Assembly: GCF_001014615.2 (NCBI RefSeq)
Contig: NZ_LBCQ02000001.1
Coordinates: 558,001 to 622,000 of the forward strand
Length of the DNA stretch: 64,000 nucleotides
Direction of reading: 5' to 3'
Source: Aquamicrobium sp. LC103
GTDB taxonomy: Bacteria > Pseudomonadota > Alphaproteobacteria > Rhizobiales > Rhizobiaceae
In this document: piece by piece, positions 8,486 to 17,659 of the stretch
Layout of the letters: every line of letters starts with the position of its first letter
Position numbering within the stretch: the first letter of the stretch is position 1
The notes under the pieces: model-generated
Seen by the model: the letters and a program-made list of their open reading frames with translations, nothing else
The model's database searches: none
Told to the model about the DNA's origin: nothing
Position numbers and translations under genes: made by a program

Positions 8486-11400
8486 TCAATGAAAGTTCCT
8501 GCCCTTCGGCATGACCCTGGCGGCTTCCGCCGAAAGCAGCCTGCCGCCGGGTGAAAGCAGGTCGGCCGCCTCGTTGCGGTTCTTATCGGCACGGCTGTCG
8601 GCCGATGTCTTCCCGGCCTCGTCCGAGCGGAAATAGACGCGGGGCGTGTCGGCGAAAAGCTCGCCGAGCCGCGGGCTCAGATCCTCGATCCGTTCCGCCA
8701 CGATATGAATGACGCCCGAGGCCGATTGGAGACGCCCGATGACGCGCACCAGCCGCGCGCCCAGGACGATCGGGCGGTGACGCTCGAAAACCTTTTTCCA
8801 GACGATGGCATTGGCGATGCCGGTTTCGTCCTCCAGCGTCATGAAGATCACGCCCTTGGCCGAACCCGGCCGCTGGCGGATGAGAACGAGGCCGGCGACC
8901 GAAACGCGCGTGCCGTTGGCAAGCTTGTCGAGCCTGAAGTTTTGGAGGGCGCCTTCCTCGTCGAACCTCTGACGCAGGAAGGAGACCGGGTGAGCCTTGA
9001 GCGACATGGAAACCGTGCGGTAATCGTGGAATACATGCTCGCCGAGAGGCATGGAAGGGAGCTGCATCTCCTCCTCGAAATCGCGTAGCCGAAGCTCCGG
9101 CCGCTCGAAGAGCGGCAGACGTTCGGCAGCACCCTTCTCGTCGAGCGCCCGCACGGCCCAGAGCGCCTCGCGCCGGTCGAGCCCCAGGGAGCGGAACGCA
9201 TCGGCCTCGGCAAGCCGCTCGATGACGCTTCTCGTCAGGCCCGAGCGCAGCCACAGGTCGCGCACGGAATCGTAGCCGGCGCCGCGATGCAGGACGAGCA
9301 GCTTCATGTCCTCTTCCGAAAGGCCCTTGACCTGCCGGAAGCCCAGCCGGACGGCATGGCATGTCCGGATGGTTCCGCGCATTCCGGCATGGCGCGGGGC
9401 GATGCGCGCGGGATCGAGGGGGGCTTCCTCCAGCGTGCAATCCCAGTGGGAAAGATTGACGTCGACCTCGCGGATCTCCACCCCGTGCTCGCGCGCGTCG
9501 CGCACGAGCTGCGCCGGGCGGTAGAAGCCCATGGGCTGGGAGTTGAGGATCGCCGCGCAGAAGACGTCCGGATAATAGGCCTTGAACCAGGAGGAGGCGT
9601 AGACGAGCAGGGCGAAGGAGGCGGCGTGGCTTTCGGGAAAGCCGTATTCGCCGAAGCCCTCGATCTGCTTGAAGCAGCGCTCGGCGAAATCGCGCTCGTA
9701 ACCGCGCGAAACCATGCCCTCGATCATTTCCTTCTTCAGCGTGCCGATGGTTCCGGTGCGCCTGAAGGTCGCCATGGCGCGGCGCAGCTTGTCGGCCTTG
9801 GCGGGCGAGAAGCCGCCGGCCACGATGGCGATCTGCATCGCCTGTTCCTGGAACAGCGGCACGCCGAGCGTCTTGGAAAGAATCTCTTTCAGTTCGGGCT
9901 TGGGATATTCCGGATCTTCCCTTCCTTCCCTCCGCCGCAGATAGGGGTGCACCATGTCGCCCTGGATCGGGCCGGGCCGCACGATCGCCACCTCGATGAC
10001 GAGGTCGTAGAAGCATTTCGGCCTGAGGCGCGGCAGCATCGACATCTGCGCCCGGCTTTCCACCTGGAAGACACCGATCGTGTCGGCCCGGCTGATCATG
10101 GCGTAGACAGGCCCTTCCTCCTCGGTGCGGTCGGAGATGGCCGAGAGCGTCAAGTCGAGGCCGTAATGCGCCTTCATCAGGCCGAAGCAGCGCTGCAGGC
10201 AGGTGAGCATGCCGAGCGCGAGGATGTCGACCTTGAGGAGGCCGACGGAATCGAGGTCGTCCTTGTCCCATTCGACCATCTTGCGGTCGTCCATCGCGGT
10301 CTTGACGATGGGCACGATTTCGTCGAGCCGGTCCTTGGTGATGACGAAGCCGCCGACATGCTGGGAGAGATGGCGGGGAAATTCCAGTATGTCGTTGGCG
10401 CGGTCGATGACGTGGCGGGAGCGGACGTCCGTCAGGTCGAGGCCGCCGGCCCTGGCCTCCGTTTCCCCCAGCTCGGCGGACGACCAGCCCCAGATCGAGC
10501 CGGAAAGAGCCGACATCACATCCTCGGAAAGCCCCATGGCCTTGGCGACCTCGCGAAGCGACGAGCGGCCGCGATAGGTGACGACGGAAGCGGCGAGCGC
10601 GGTGTGCTTGTTGCTGTACTTCTCATAGACGTACTGCATGACGATTTCGCGTTTCTCATGCTCGAAATCGACGTCGATGTCCGGCGGCTCGTTGCGTTCC
10701 TCCGAGATGAAACGCTCGAACAGGCTGCTGATCTTGTCGGGCCCGACCTCCGTGATGCCGATGCAGTAGCAGACCACGGAATTGGCGGCCGACCCCCGTC
10801 CCTGGCAGAGGATCCCTTCCGTGCGCGCATATTGGACGATGTCGTGAACGGTGAGGAAATAGCGCGAATATTGCAGGCGGTCGATGAGCGCCAATTCCTC
10901 CCTTATGCGCTTGGCCGTGTCGGCGGACACGCCGCCGGGGAAGCGCCGCGCCGCGCCTTCCCATGCCAGGCGTTCCAGCTCCTGCTGCGGGGTCGCGCCG
11001 TCGCGGGTCGGCTCGTCTGGATAGTTGTGCTGCAACTCCTTCAGGGAAAAGGTCAGGCTTTCCTCGAAGCGGATGGTCTCGGCCAGCGCCTGTTGATGGT
11101 CGCGGAAGAGCCGTGCCATTTCCGAGGGCGGCTTCAGATGGCGTTCCGCATTCGCGGCGAGCTCGAAGCCGGCCTCGGCGACGGGAATGTTGAGCCTGAT
11201 CGCGGTCAGCACATCCTGGAGCGGGCGGCGCTCGGCGGCGTGATAGCGCACGTCGTTGACCGCCATCAGCGGCAGGCCGAGCCTTTCGGCGAGGCCGGCG
11301 GCCTGGGCCAGGCGAAACCGGTCGTTGCCGCCATAGGACGGTGCGGCGGCGATGCGCAAGGCGTCGCCGAAGCGGTCCTTCAGGAGCCGCAGCAGGGAAA

Positions 11401-11836
11401 GCGCGTCTTCGGCGGGCTTCTCCAGGCCGGGCATGACCGCCAGCGACATGGATCCCCCCCATTCGAGGAAATCCTCCAGCCTGAGATCGGGAGCGCCCTT
11501 CTCGCCGCGGGCATTGGCGACGGTCAGCATGCGGCAGAGATGGCCCCAGCCGGCACGATCCCGCGGATAGGCGAGGACGTCCGGCGTGCCGTCCGAAAAG
11601 ACCAGCCGGGCGCCCGGATGATAGGCGAGGCCCTCCACCTTCGCCTGCTGCCACGCGCGCACCACGCCGGCGACCGTGTTGCGGTCGGCAAGGCCGAGGG
11701 CCGAATGGCCGGAGAGGCTTGCCGCCACGACGAGCTCTTCCGGCTTCGAGGCGCCGCGCAGGAAGGAGAAATTCGACTGCACGGCGAATTCGGCATAGGG
11801 GATGGGCTTATAGGGGGTGGCCTTGTCCGCGCTCAT
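8486..11836 (-). CDS. dnaE2: Error-prone DNA polymerase DnaE2 (ImuC)
   Basis: An 1,116-residue C-family polymerase. An N-terminal PHP domain begins at [17 protein letters not shown]. The catalytic palm carries [14 protein letters not shown]. The finger region includes [10 protein letters not shown]-like [27 protein letters not shown] and [24 protein letters not shown]-terminal OB domain has [23 protein letters not shown]. It lacks the beta-binding C-terminal extension of DnaE1. It performs translesion synthesis with ImuA and ImuB during the SOS response. The start at 11836 overlaps the imuB stop (ATGA). An upstream open extension to 12397 is a shadow inside imuB. Confidence 0.97.
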   Translation of the reverse strand: MSADKATPYKPIPYAEFAVQSNFSFLRGASKPEELVVAASLSGHSALGLADRNTVAGVVRAWQQAKVEGLAYHPGARLVFSDGTPDVLAYPRDRAGWGHLCRMLTVANARGEKGAPDLRLEDFLEWGGSMSLAVMPGLEKPAEDALSLLRLLKDRFGDALRIAAAPSYGGNDRFRLAQAAGLAERLGLPLMAVNDVRYHAAERRPLQDVLTAIRLNIPVAEAGFELAANAERHLKPPSEMARLFRDHQQALAETIRFEESLTFSLKELQHNYPDEPTRDGATPQQELERLAWEGAARRFPGGVSADTAKRIREELALIDRLQYSRYFLTVHDIVQYARTEGILCQGRGSAANSVVCYCIGITEVGPDKISSLFERFISEERNEPPDIDVDFEHEKREIVMQYVYEKYSNKHTALAASVVTYRGRSSLREVAKAMGLSEDVMSALSGSIWGWSSAELGETEARAGGLDLTDVRSRHVIDRANDILEFPRHLSQHVGGFVITKDRLDEIVPIVKTAMDDRKMVEWDKDDLDSVGLLKVDILALGMLTCLQRCFGLMKAHYGLDLTLSAISDRTEEEGPVYAMISRADTIGVFQVESRAQMSMLPRLRPKCFYDLVIEVAIVRPGPIQGDMVHPYLRRREGREDPEYPKPELKEILSKTLGVPLFQEQAMQIAIVAGGFSPAKADKLRRAMATFRRTGTIGTLKKEMIEGMVSRGYERDFAERCFKQIEGFGEYGFPESHAASFALLVYASSWFKAYYPDVFCAAILNSQPMGFYRPAQLVRDAREHGVEIREVDVNLSHWDCTLEEAPLDPARIAPRHAGMRGTIRTCHAVRLGFRQVKGLSEEDMKLLVLHRGAGYDSVRDLWLRSGLTRSVIERLAEADAFRSLGLDRREALWAVRALDEKGAAERLPLFERPELRLRDFEEEMQLPSMPLGEHVFHDYRTVSMSLKAHPVSFLRQRFDEEGALQNFRLDKLANGTRVSVAGLVLIRQRPGSAKGVIFMTLEDETGIANAIVWKKVFERHRPIVLGARLVRVIGRLQSASGVIHIVAERIEDLSPRLGELFADTPRVYFRSDEAGKTSADSRADKNRNEAADLLSPGGRLLSAEAARVMPKGRNFH

Positions 11837-13497
11837 GCGAATATCCCATGCATGAACCAGCGCGGCATCTCCTTCGAGGCGCCGTAGAGGCCCTGGCGGT
11901 AAAGCCAGTAACGGCGGCCCTGTTCGTCCTCGACCCGGAAATAGTCGCGCGTGGGCGCATCGGCCCTGTCGTGCCACCATTCCGGCGCGATGCGTTCGGG
12001 TCCCTCGGAGCGGGCGACCTGATGCAGGACGCGGCGCCAGCGGAAGCGCAAAGGCGGCCCTTCCGGCACCTCGACCGCCATGACCTCGACCGGCTCCGGC
12101 GAGGCGAAGAGGCGGATGGGGCGTTCCGGCGCGGCTTCGGCGACGGCTGCGGCCGGCACCGCTTTTCCACGCGTGGGCTGCTTTGCGAAGGGGAGGTTCG
12201 CGACCGCGCGTTCGGGAATGTGGCTTTGGGCCGGAACCGGCGCGAGCAGGGCGTCGTCGCCGAGCCTGGCGCGGATGCGGTCGGCAAGGAGGGCGAGCGT
12301 ATCGCCGCCATCGTCGGCATCGCCATGGAGATCGGCCTGCGCCATCTCGAACGGGGCGAGGAGGGCCGCCGACAGCCGCACGAGCTCGAAGCCGCAATCG
12401 GCATCGAGACCGTTTTCGAGCGCGGCGAGCCTTTCATGGAACAGCCGCTGGACGAGCGCCGGCTCGCGCAGGGGGCGCGAGGCGCCGACCGCGATGCGGC
12501 GCACCGCGCCGTCGACCCTGAAGAGCAGAAGCTCCAACGTCCTGGCGCCCTCGCCGCGCCGTTCGAGATCGGGCTTCAGGCTTGCCGTGAGCAGGACCAC
12601 CAGCCGTTCTATGTCCTCCATGAGGATCACGGGTTCGGCGAGGTGGCGCTCGACGGAGAGGGGCGCGACCGGCAGGCGCGGGGAAACGGCCTCCTCGACC
12701 CGCCCGAGAGCCTGATCGAGCCGGACGAGCAGCATCGCGCCGAAGCGGCGGGCAAGAGGCGCGCGCGGCGCCGAAAGCAGCGCGCCCACGGTGCGCAGCC
12801 CCACGCTTTCGAGACCGGCGCGCACGGCGGGATCGAGACGCAGGGCCGACAGCGGCAGCGGCGCCAGAGCTTCCGCCTCGCGGCCCTCGTCCAGGATGGA
12901 GGGGCATATCTCTCCAGGCCGACCTTGCCCGAAAGCCCGCTCCAGTTCCTCGGGCACAGGCGCTAGGAAATGCGCCGCCGCCCAGGCCGCGCCCGGCGTG
13001 GAGGCGAGGCCGGCCCGCACGTCGAAGCCTTGCTGGAGGAACCGGCGGCCGGCATCCTCGAGCAGCGCCCTTTCGCCGCCGAAAAGATGGGCGCAGCCGC
13101 TGATGTCGAGAAAGAGCCCGTCCGCTCCGTCTATCGCCACCAGCGGCGTGTAGCGGTCGCACCAGTCGGCGAGGCCTTCGAGCAGCCGTCTGTCCGCCTG
13201 CGGATCGGCTTCGACGATCTCGGCGCCCGGATACATCGCGCGCGCATCGGCAAGTCCCATGCCGCGCTTCAGGCGCAGCGTCTCAGCCCGCTCGTCGAGG
13301 GCGACGATGCGCTGGGTGTTCCTCTCGTGGTGGCTGACGAGGAGGGGCGGCGGCGACGGCCGCTCCGCCTGCGGCCGGGAACGCCAGGACCTCCCCAGAC
13401 GCTGCCGCATGATCCTGTCCGTCGGCAGATGGGGAAACCACAACGCCAGTATCCTGCGCGGGGGCGTCGGCAAGTCTTTCGTGAAAGGTGCGTTCAT
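11833..13497 (-). CDS. imuB: ImuB, Y-family polymerase-like mutagenesis protein
   Basis: A 554-residue DinB/UmuC-related protein. The N-terminus [15 protein letters not shown] and the segment [17 protein letters not shown] are typical of ImuB, an adaptor that lacks polymerase catalytic acids but bridges DnaE2 to the beta clamp and ImuA. The C-terminal end ([22 protein letters not shown], then [12 protein letters not shown]) is the conserved ImuB tail. The start at 13497 lies 215 bases inside imuA, in another frame, and the conserved N-terminal motif sits directly after it, so the overlap is real unless imuA ends earlier. Confidence 0.95.
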   Translation of the reverse strand: MNAPFTKDLPTPPRRILALWFPHLPTDRIMRQRLGRSWRSRPQAERPSPPPLLVSHHERNTQRIVALDERAETLRLKRGMGLADARAMYPGAEIVEADPQADRRLLEGLADWCDRYTPLVAIDGADGLFLDISGCAHLFGGERALLEDAGRRFLQQGFDVRAGLASTPGAAWAAAHFLAPVPEELERAFGQGRPGEICPSILDEGREAEALAPLPLSALRLDPAVRAGLESVGLRTVGALLSAPRAPLARRFGAMLLVRLDQALGRVEEAVSPRLPVAPLSVERHLAEPVILMEDIERLVVLLTASLKPDLERRGEGARTLELLLFRVDGAVRRIAVGASRPLREPALVQRLFHERLAALENGLDADCGFELVRLSAALLAPFEMAQADLHGDADDGGDTLALLADRIRARLGDDALLAPVPAQSHIPERAVANLPFAKQPTRGKAVPAAAVAEAAPERPIRLFASPEPVEVMAVEVPEGPPLRFRWRRVLHQVARSEGPERIAPEWWHDRADAPTRDYFRVEDEQGRRYWLYRQGLYGASKEMPRWFMHGIFA

Positions 13498-14287
13498 CGG
13501 AGTTCCATTCGAGCGTGAACTGGGCGGTCATGGCCGTCCGGCTTCGGGTGACTGCGGCATTGAAGGCGGGCCGGCCGATCGAGCCCGGCAGGGGCATGGA
13601 AAGGATCTGGCGGGGCGCGGCCGGAGCCGAGGCCACCAGGAAGCGCACGGGCGCCGCGGTGGGTTCGGGCTGCGCTGCCTGGCGCAGAAGCAGGAAGGGT
13701 CGTTCGGAGAGCTGGGCGCGCCGGTGCAGGCGGCGCGTCGCGGTAAGGTCGAGCCGTGCCGCAGTTCCCCGCATTTCCAGGATGACGGCGGCGAGCGCCT
13801 TCAGCCCGGCCGCCTCCTCGGCGATCCAGAGCGCTTCCTCCAGCCTGCCGGCCCGGGAGAAGAGGAGGCTCTCGGGCCTGATGCCGAAACGCGAAAGCAG
13901 CCCCGGCGCGTAGGGCATGCCGGCTTCGCGGAAGATCTCGCTCGTGCCGATCCACAGGACCGGGCCGGCGACCCGGCCGTGCGCGAGGGCAAGACCGGCA
14001 AGGGCGAGCGCGAAGCCCGCCGTCGCGCCGGCGTCGCGGGTCTGGCGGCCGTGGATCTCGGTGAGGGCGGCGTTGGGCAGGCCGCCGCCCAAAACCGCGT
14101 CCAGGCGCTCGACGCCGGTCGGGAGGGGAGCGATGCCGGGAATGCCGGCGCGGCGCAGCACGATCCCGGCCTCGTCGGCGCGGGCCGTTTCCGGCGCCTC
14201 CAGCCTCTCGGGCAGGACCCCTTCGATCCTCGCTATTTCCCGGCGTAAGGCAAAAACGGCCTCGTGCGCCACGGCGGACGTCGCCAT
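13283..14287 (-). CDS. imuA: ImuA, RecA/SulA-like mutagenesis protein
   Basis: A 334-residue ImuA. It has LPTGVERLDAVLGGGLPNAALTEIHG, the degenerate RecA-like nucleotide-binding region, followed by GPVLWIGTSEIFREAGMPYAPGL, VILEMRG and a [15 protein letters not shown] segment close to the usual family end. The last ~60 residues (Pro/Ala/Arg-rich) are poorly conserved in character and overlap the 5' end of imuB. ImuA is needed for DnaE2-dependent damage-induced mutagenesis and interacts with ImuB. A LexA box is 22 bases before the ATG. Confidence 0.93.
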   Translation of the reverse strand: MATSAVAHEAVFALRREIARIEGVLPERLEAPETARADEAGIVLRRAGIPGIAPLPTGVERLDAVLGGGLPNAALTEIHGRQTRDAGATAGFALALAGLALAHGRVAGPVLWIGTSEIFREAGMPYAPGLLSRFGIRPESLLFSRAGRLEEALWIAEEAAGLKALAAVILEMRGTAARLDLTATRRLHRRAQLSERPFLLLRQAAQPEPTAAPVRFLVASAPAAPRQILSMPLPGSIGRPAFNAAVTRSRTAMTAQFTLEWNSDERTFHERLADAPAQDTGVVVSPSADGQDHAAASGEVLAFPAAGGAAVAAAPPRQPPREEHPAHRRPRRAG

Positions 14288-14308
14288 GTCACTGCTCTTT
14301 CGGTATAT

Positions 14309-14323
14309 GTTCTCGTTATGTTC
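14309..14323 (-). promoter_or_regulatory. LexA box (SOS operator) of imuA-imuB-dnaE2
   Basis: GTTCTCGTTATGTTC matches the alphaproteobacterial SOS box GTTC-N7-GTTC exactly; read leftward it is GAAC-N7-GAAC. It lies 22-36 bases upstream of the imuA ATG. This is the expected operator for LexA repression of the mutagenesis cassette and its induction by DNA damage. Confidence 0.88.
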
Positions 14324-14490
14324 CTATGGATTCCAGAGCGTGCCGAAAGAGTCAAGCAGAGTCTGAAAAAGAATTTATTCCTTTTCGGACGTCTTCAGGA
14401 TCGGCGCTTGGAAGCCAAAATCGACTCTAGCCCCTAACAGGGCTCGAAAGCGGCATTGCGAAAGGCTATATGGCCCCCAAAGGACGAAAT

Positions 14491-14913
14491 ATGGCCCGTA
14501 TCTACAACACCCGTGCCTGGCACGATCAGCTTTCCCCCTCGCTCGAGGAATTCGAACTTCTTGCGCTCGAGACCTATGCGCATCTGCCGCAGGAATTCCG
14601 CACGCTGACTGGTGAGATCGTCATCCAGATAGCCGAGTTCCCGACCGAGGAGATCATGGACGACCTGGCGCTGGAGACGCCCTTCGACCTGCTCGGCCTC
14701 TTCGAGGGGCGCGGCATCGCGGAGCGCTGGAACCCGGCCACCGGCGAGGGTCCCAACCGCGTCACGCTCTACCGCCGCGCCATCCTCGACTATTGGTCGG
14801 AAAACGAGGAGACGCTGGGCGACATCGTCACGCATGTGCTCGTGCACGAGATAGGCCATCATTTCGGCCTCTCCGACGACGACATGGAAAAGATCGAGGA
14901 AAGCGCGGAATGA
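14491..14913 (+). CDS. Metallopeptidase family (zincin) protein
   Basis: A 140-residue acidic protein with a zincin motif near the C-terminus: THVLVHEIGHHFGLSD, where HEIGH (His119, Glu120, His123) is the HExxH zinc/catalytic motif. It belongs to the compact bacterial metallopeptidase family formerly called DUF1025 (Zincin_1); substrates are unknown. I chose the ATG at 14491 because AAAGGA is spaced six bases upstream; an in-frame ATG at 14470 lacks this. No signal peptide is visible, so it is cytoplasmic. Confidence 0.85.
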   Translation: MARIYNTRAWHDQLSPSLEEFELLALETYAHLPQEFRTLTGEIVIQIAEFPTEEIMDDLALETPFDLLGLFEGRGIAERWNPATGEGPNRVTLYRRAILDYWSENEETLGDIVTHVLVHEIGHHFGLSDDDMEKIEESAE

Positions 14914-14932
14914 TGCCGGCGCATTGATAGTC

Positions 14933-14992
14933 GGTGCGTCCTTCGAGGCTCCCCTTCGACAAGCTCAGGGTCGCACCTCAGGATGAGGGAGG
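14933..14992 (+). repeat. Palindromic intergenic repeat, copy 1
   Basis: A 60-base element whose outer arms (19 bases starting GGTGCGTCCTTCGAGG, and 21 bases ending GATGAGGGAGG) are identical to those of the inverted copy at 15199-15246. The centre differs: 20 bases here, including CTTCGACAAGCTCAGG. Elements of this sequence are scattered widely in rhizobial intergenic regions and behave like REP/RPE palindromes. No gene lies between the two copies (14993-15198); that spacer has a small CTCCC/GGGAG hairpin near 15130-15145 and an AT-rich patch near 15030. Confidence 0.85.
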
Positions 14993-15198
14993 TTGTGCAT
15001 CGAGCTTGCGGTGAGATGCGCGAAAGCCAATTATTTGCTAATATTTACCCCCCACACAAGGGGAAGCGGCCTGGCGGTCAGGACGCGGTGCGTACTCATG
15101 GTTGGACATAATTCTGCGCGGCTGCCCGTCTCCCTGTGGGGAGGGTAGTCGGCAAGAGTCGCCATTCAAGAAACGGCAGGGGCTTTCGAGCGTGCAGC

Positions 15199-15246
15199 CC
15201 TCCCTCATCCTGAGGTGCGAGCGCAGCGAGCCTCGAAGGACGCACC
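15199..15246 (-). repeat. Palindromic intergenic repeat, copy 2 (inverted)
   Basis: Reverse-complement copy of the 14933-14992 element, 48 bases long. Both arms match perfectly, but the centre is only eight bases. It ends 17 bases before the stop of the DUF1737 gene, so transcripts running through the region could fold the two copies together. Confidence 0.85.
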
Positions 15247-15263
15247 AGGCGTTGGTCGCCGGC

Positions 15264-15470
15264 TCACTGCTCGCCGAGCTTCATCTCCGGATCGTATTCC
15301 TTGCCCTCGACGTCCTTCACCACGGCCTGGCCGCAGCGCATCGTCTTCGTCTCCGCGTCGAAGGCATAGGTGGGCGAGCCGTAAATGTGCCAGCCCTTGT
15401 TCAGGGCGGCCGTCACCTTGTGGCAGAAGCTCGCATCGTCGGGCCCGGTGAGAAAACGGTAAAGTCTCAT
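15264..15470 (-). CDS. DUF1737 family small protein
   Basis: A 68-residue protein, beginning MRLYRFLTGPDDASFCHKV, with GWHIYGSPTYAFD in the middle. The RFLTG...FCHKVT..L..GW..YG.P pattern is DUF1737, a small domain of unknown function found in proteobacteria. The ATG at 15470 follows AGGAGAAAGCAG, a good ribosome site. It starts 13 bases after the stop of the CoA-ester lyase gene and is probably co-transcribed with it. Confidence 0.85.
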   Translation of the reverse strand: MRLYRFLTGPDDASFCHKVTAALNKGWHIYGSPTYAFDAETKTMRCGQAVVKDVEGKEYDPEMKLGEQ

Positions 15471-15483
15471 CTGCTTTCTCCTG

Positions 15484-16356
15484 TCATTGTCCGGCCTTGG
15501 CGAGAAGCCGTTCCGCCTGGTCGAGATGCAGCCGCTCGACCATCCTGCCATTGAGCGAGATCACGCCCTTGCCGGCATTTTCGGCAAGCGCGAAGGCGGC
15601 GCGTATGGAAAGCGCCTCCTCGATCTCCGCGTCCGACGGCGAAAAGGCGCGGTTGGCCGGCTCGATCTGCGCCGGATGGATCAGCGTCTTGCCGTCGAAG
15701 CCCATATCGCGGCCTTCGGCGCATTCGCGGCCGAAAGCCTCGAGGTCGCGGAAAACGTTGCTCACGCCGTCGAGCACGTCGAGCCCGCCGGCGCGCGCGG
15801 CCAGCACCATCTGCATCAGCCAGGGCGTGAGATAGCGCCGGTCGGCGGTGGCCCGCACGCCGGTTTCCTTGACGAGATCGTTGGTGCCGGCAACCAGGCA
15901 GGCGAGCCTCGCGCCGCGGTCACGGCCGAGTTCGGCGATCGATCCGATGTTGAGCACCGCCTTCGGCGTCTCCACCATCGCCCAGAGCGACAGCGACGGT
16001 CGGGCATCGACGTCGTCGAGCATGTCGTTGGCTTCGAGAATGTCGCGGGCGTTGTCGACCTTGGGCAGCAGGATCGCGTCCGGGCGGCACTCGCGGGCAG
16101 CGAGGAGATCGTCCGCCCCCCACTCGCTCGAAAGCGCGTTGACGCGGATCACCATCTCGCGCGGACCCTTTTCGAGCCCGCCGAAGAACGCCTTGAGCCT
16201 TTCGCGGGCCGTCGCCTTCTCGGCAGGCGCAACGGCGTCCTCGAGGTCGACGACGACGGCGTCGCAGTCGAGCGACGCGATCTTGGCGAGCGCCTTGTCG
16301 TTGACGGCGGGGACATAGAGCACCGAGCGGCGTGGGCGGGGCGGTCTGATCTGCAT
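15484..16356 (-). CDS. CoA-ester lyase (HpcH/HpaI aldolase / citrate lyase beta family)
   Basis: A 290-residue TIM-barrel lyase. The motifs RRSVLYVPAVNDKALAKI, DAVVVDLEDAVAP (metal-binding acidic residues), VIRVNAL, ILLPKV, WAMVETP and DGKTLIHPAQIE are typical of the CitE/malyl-CoA lyase branch, which cleaves (or hydrolyses) CoA esters such as malyl-CoA or citramalyl-CoA in a Mg2+-dependent reaction. Substrate cannot be fixed from sequence. The ATG at 16356 fits the family N-terminus. It is divergent from the FAD oxidase gene. Confidence 0.88.
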   Translation of the reverse strand: MQIRPPRPRRSVLYVPAVNDKALAKIASLDCDAVVVDLEDAVAPAEKATARERLKAFFGGLEKGPREMVIRVNALSSEWGADDLLAARECRPDAILLPKVDNARDILEANDMLDDVDARPSLSLWAMVETPKAVLNIGSIAELGRDRGARLACLVAGTNDLVKETGVRATADRRYLTPWLMQMVLAARAGGLDVLDGVSNVFRDLEAFGRECAEGRDMGFDGKTLIHPAQIEPANRAFSPSDAEIEEALSIRAAFALAENAGKGVISLNGRMVERLHLDQAERLLAKAGQ

Positions 16357-16469
16357 GGTTCTTCTTGGCGCAACGGAATCCCCGACGCAAGGGGCAAGCA
16401 CCCCCTTGCGGGCGCATGGCGAAACTGGTTCCTTCCGCGCAAGGGCCATACCGAAGGAAAGGGTCTCAA

Positions 16470-17639
16470 ATGGCGAATTTCGACGTCGTCATCGTCGGCG
16501 GCGCGATCGTGGGCAGCTCGATCGCCTATTTCCTGCGCGAGGAAGGGTTTTCCGGCTCGATCGCGCTCGTCGAGCGCGACCCGCAATTCGCCCATGCCGC
16601 GACGACGCTTTCCTGCGCGTCGATCCGACAGCAATTCTCCATCCCTGAGAACATCCGCCTGTCGCAATTCACGCTGCGGCTTTTCCGCGACCTGAAATCG
16701 CGTTTCGGCGAGGACGCCGATATCGGCTTCAGGGAAAAGGGCTATCTCATTCTCGCCGGCGAGGCGGGGCTCGACATATTGAAGTCGAACCACGCCGCGC
16801 AAGCCGCGGAGGGGGCCGACATCGTGCTGGAGGATCCCATGGCGCTGGAACGGCGCTTCGCCTGGCTTTCGACGGAAGGGGTGAGCGCGGGCGCCTATGG
16901 CCGCTCCGGCGAGGGCTGGTTCGACGCCCACGCGCTGCTGATGCTGTTCCGCAGGGCGCTGAAGGAGCGCGACATCGCCTTCCTGTCGCAGCCGGTGACG
17001 GAGATCGCGCGCGCCGGCGACAAGGTGACCGGCGTACGGCTGGCCGATGGCGAGATGCTTTCGGCGGGCACCGTGATCAACGCCGCCGGGCCCGATGCCG
17101 GCAAGGTCGCCACCATGGCCGGGCTCGTCCTGCCGGTCGAGCCGCGCAAGCGCTCGGTCTTCGTCTTCGAGGCGCGCGAGCGTTTCGAAGACATGCCGCT
17201 GATGGTCGACCCGAGCGGAATCTATGTGCGGCCGGAAGGCTCCGTCTACATCACCGGCGGCGCCGAGGACGAGGAAAGCGAGGGGCCCGCCAACGCGGAC
17301 GATTTCAATCCCGACTGGCCGCTGTTCGAGGAGGCGATCTGGCCGGTTCTCGCCACCCGCGTGCCTGCCTTCGAGGCGATCAAGCCGACGCGCGCCTGGG
17401 CCGGACACTACGACTACAACACGCTCGACCAGAACGCGGTGATCGGCCCGCATCCCGAGGTGGCGAATTTCATCTTCGCCAACGGCTTCTCGGGTCACGG
17501 GCTGCAGCAGGCGCCCGCCGTCGGCAAGGCGATCGCGGAACTGCTGGTCCATGGCGGCTACCGCACGATCGACTGCTCGGCCTTCGGCTACGAGCGGATC
17601 GCCGCGGGTCGAGCGTTTCGCGAGCTCAACGTGATCTGA
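16470..17639 (+). CDS. FAD-dependent oxidoreductase (DAO family)
   Basis: A 389-residue flavoprotein of the D-amino-acid/sarcosine-oxidase type. The N-terminal Rossmann motif is FDVVIVGGAIVGSSIAYFL, and a second FAD-contact region near the C-terminus reads IFANGFSGHGLQQAPAVGKAIAELL. The family oxidises secondary or D-amines, passing electrons to oxygen or an acceptor. The specific substrate is unknown. The ATG at 16470 is preceded by AAGGAAAGGG. The gene ends 20 bases from the convergent hydroxylase gene. Confidence 0.88.
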   Translation: MANFDVVIVGGAIVGSSIAYFLREEGFSGSIALVERDPQFAHAATTLSCASIRQQFSIPENIRLSQFTLRLFRDLKSRFGEDADIGFREKGYLILAGEAGLDILKSNHAAQAAEGADIVLEDPMALERRFAWLSTEGVSAGAYGRSGEGWFDAHALLMLFRRALKERDIAFLSQPVTEIARAGDKVTGVRLADGEMLSAGTVINAAGPDAGKVATMAGLVLPVEPRKRSVFVFEARERFEDMPLMVDPSGIYVRPEGSVYITGGAEDEESEGPANADDFNPDWPLFEEAIWPVLATRVPAFEAIKPTRAWAGHYDYNTLDQNAVIGPHPEVANFIFANGFSGHGLQQAPAVGKAIAELLVHGGYRTIDCSAFGYERIAAGRAFRELNVI

Positions 17640-17659
17640 GCGAAAGCCGCCGTCCGCTG

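Noticed and set aside
9287-11887. Long open frame antisense to dnaE2
   Set aside because: Mirror of the DnaE2 codon pattern; no motif, no ribosome site.
11837-12397. Upstream extension of dnaE2 inside imuB
   Set aside because: No similarity to DnaE2 before [17 protein letters not shown]; the ATG at 11836 overlaps the imuB stop as usual.
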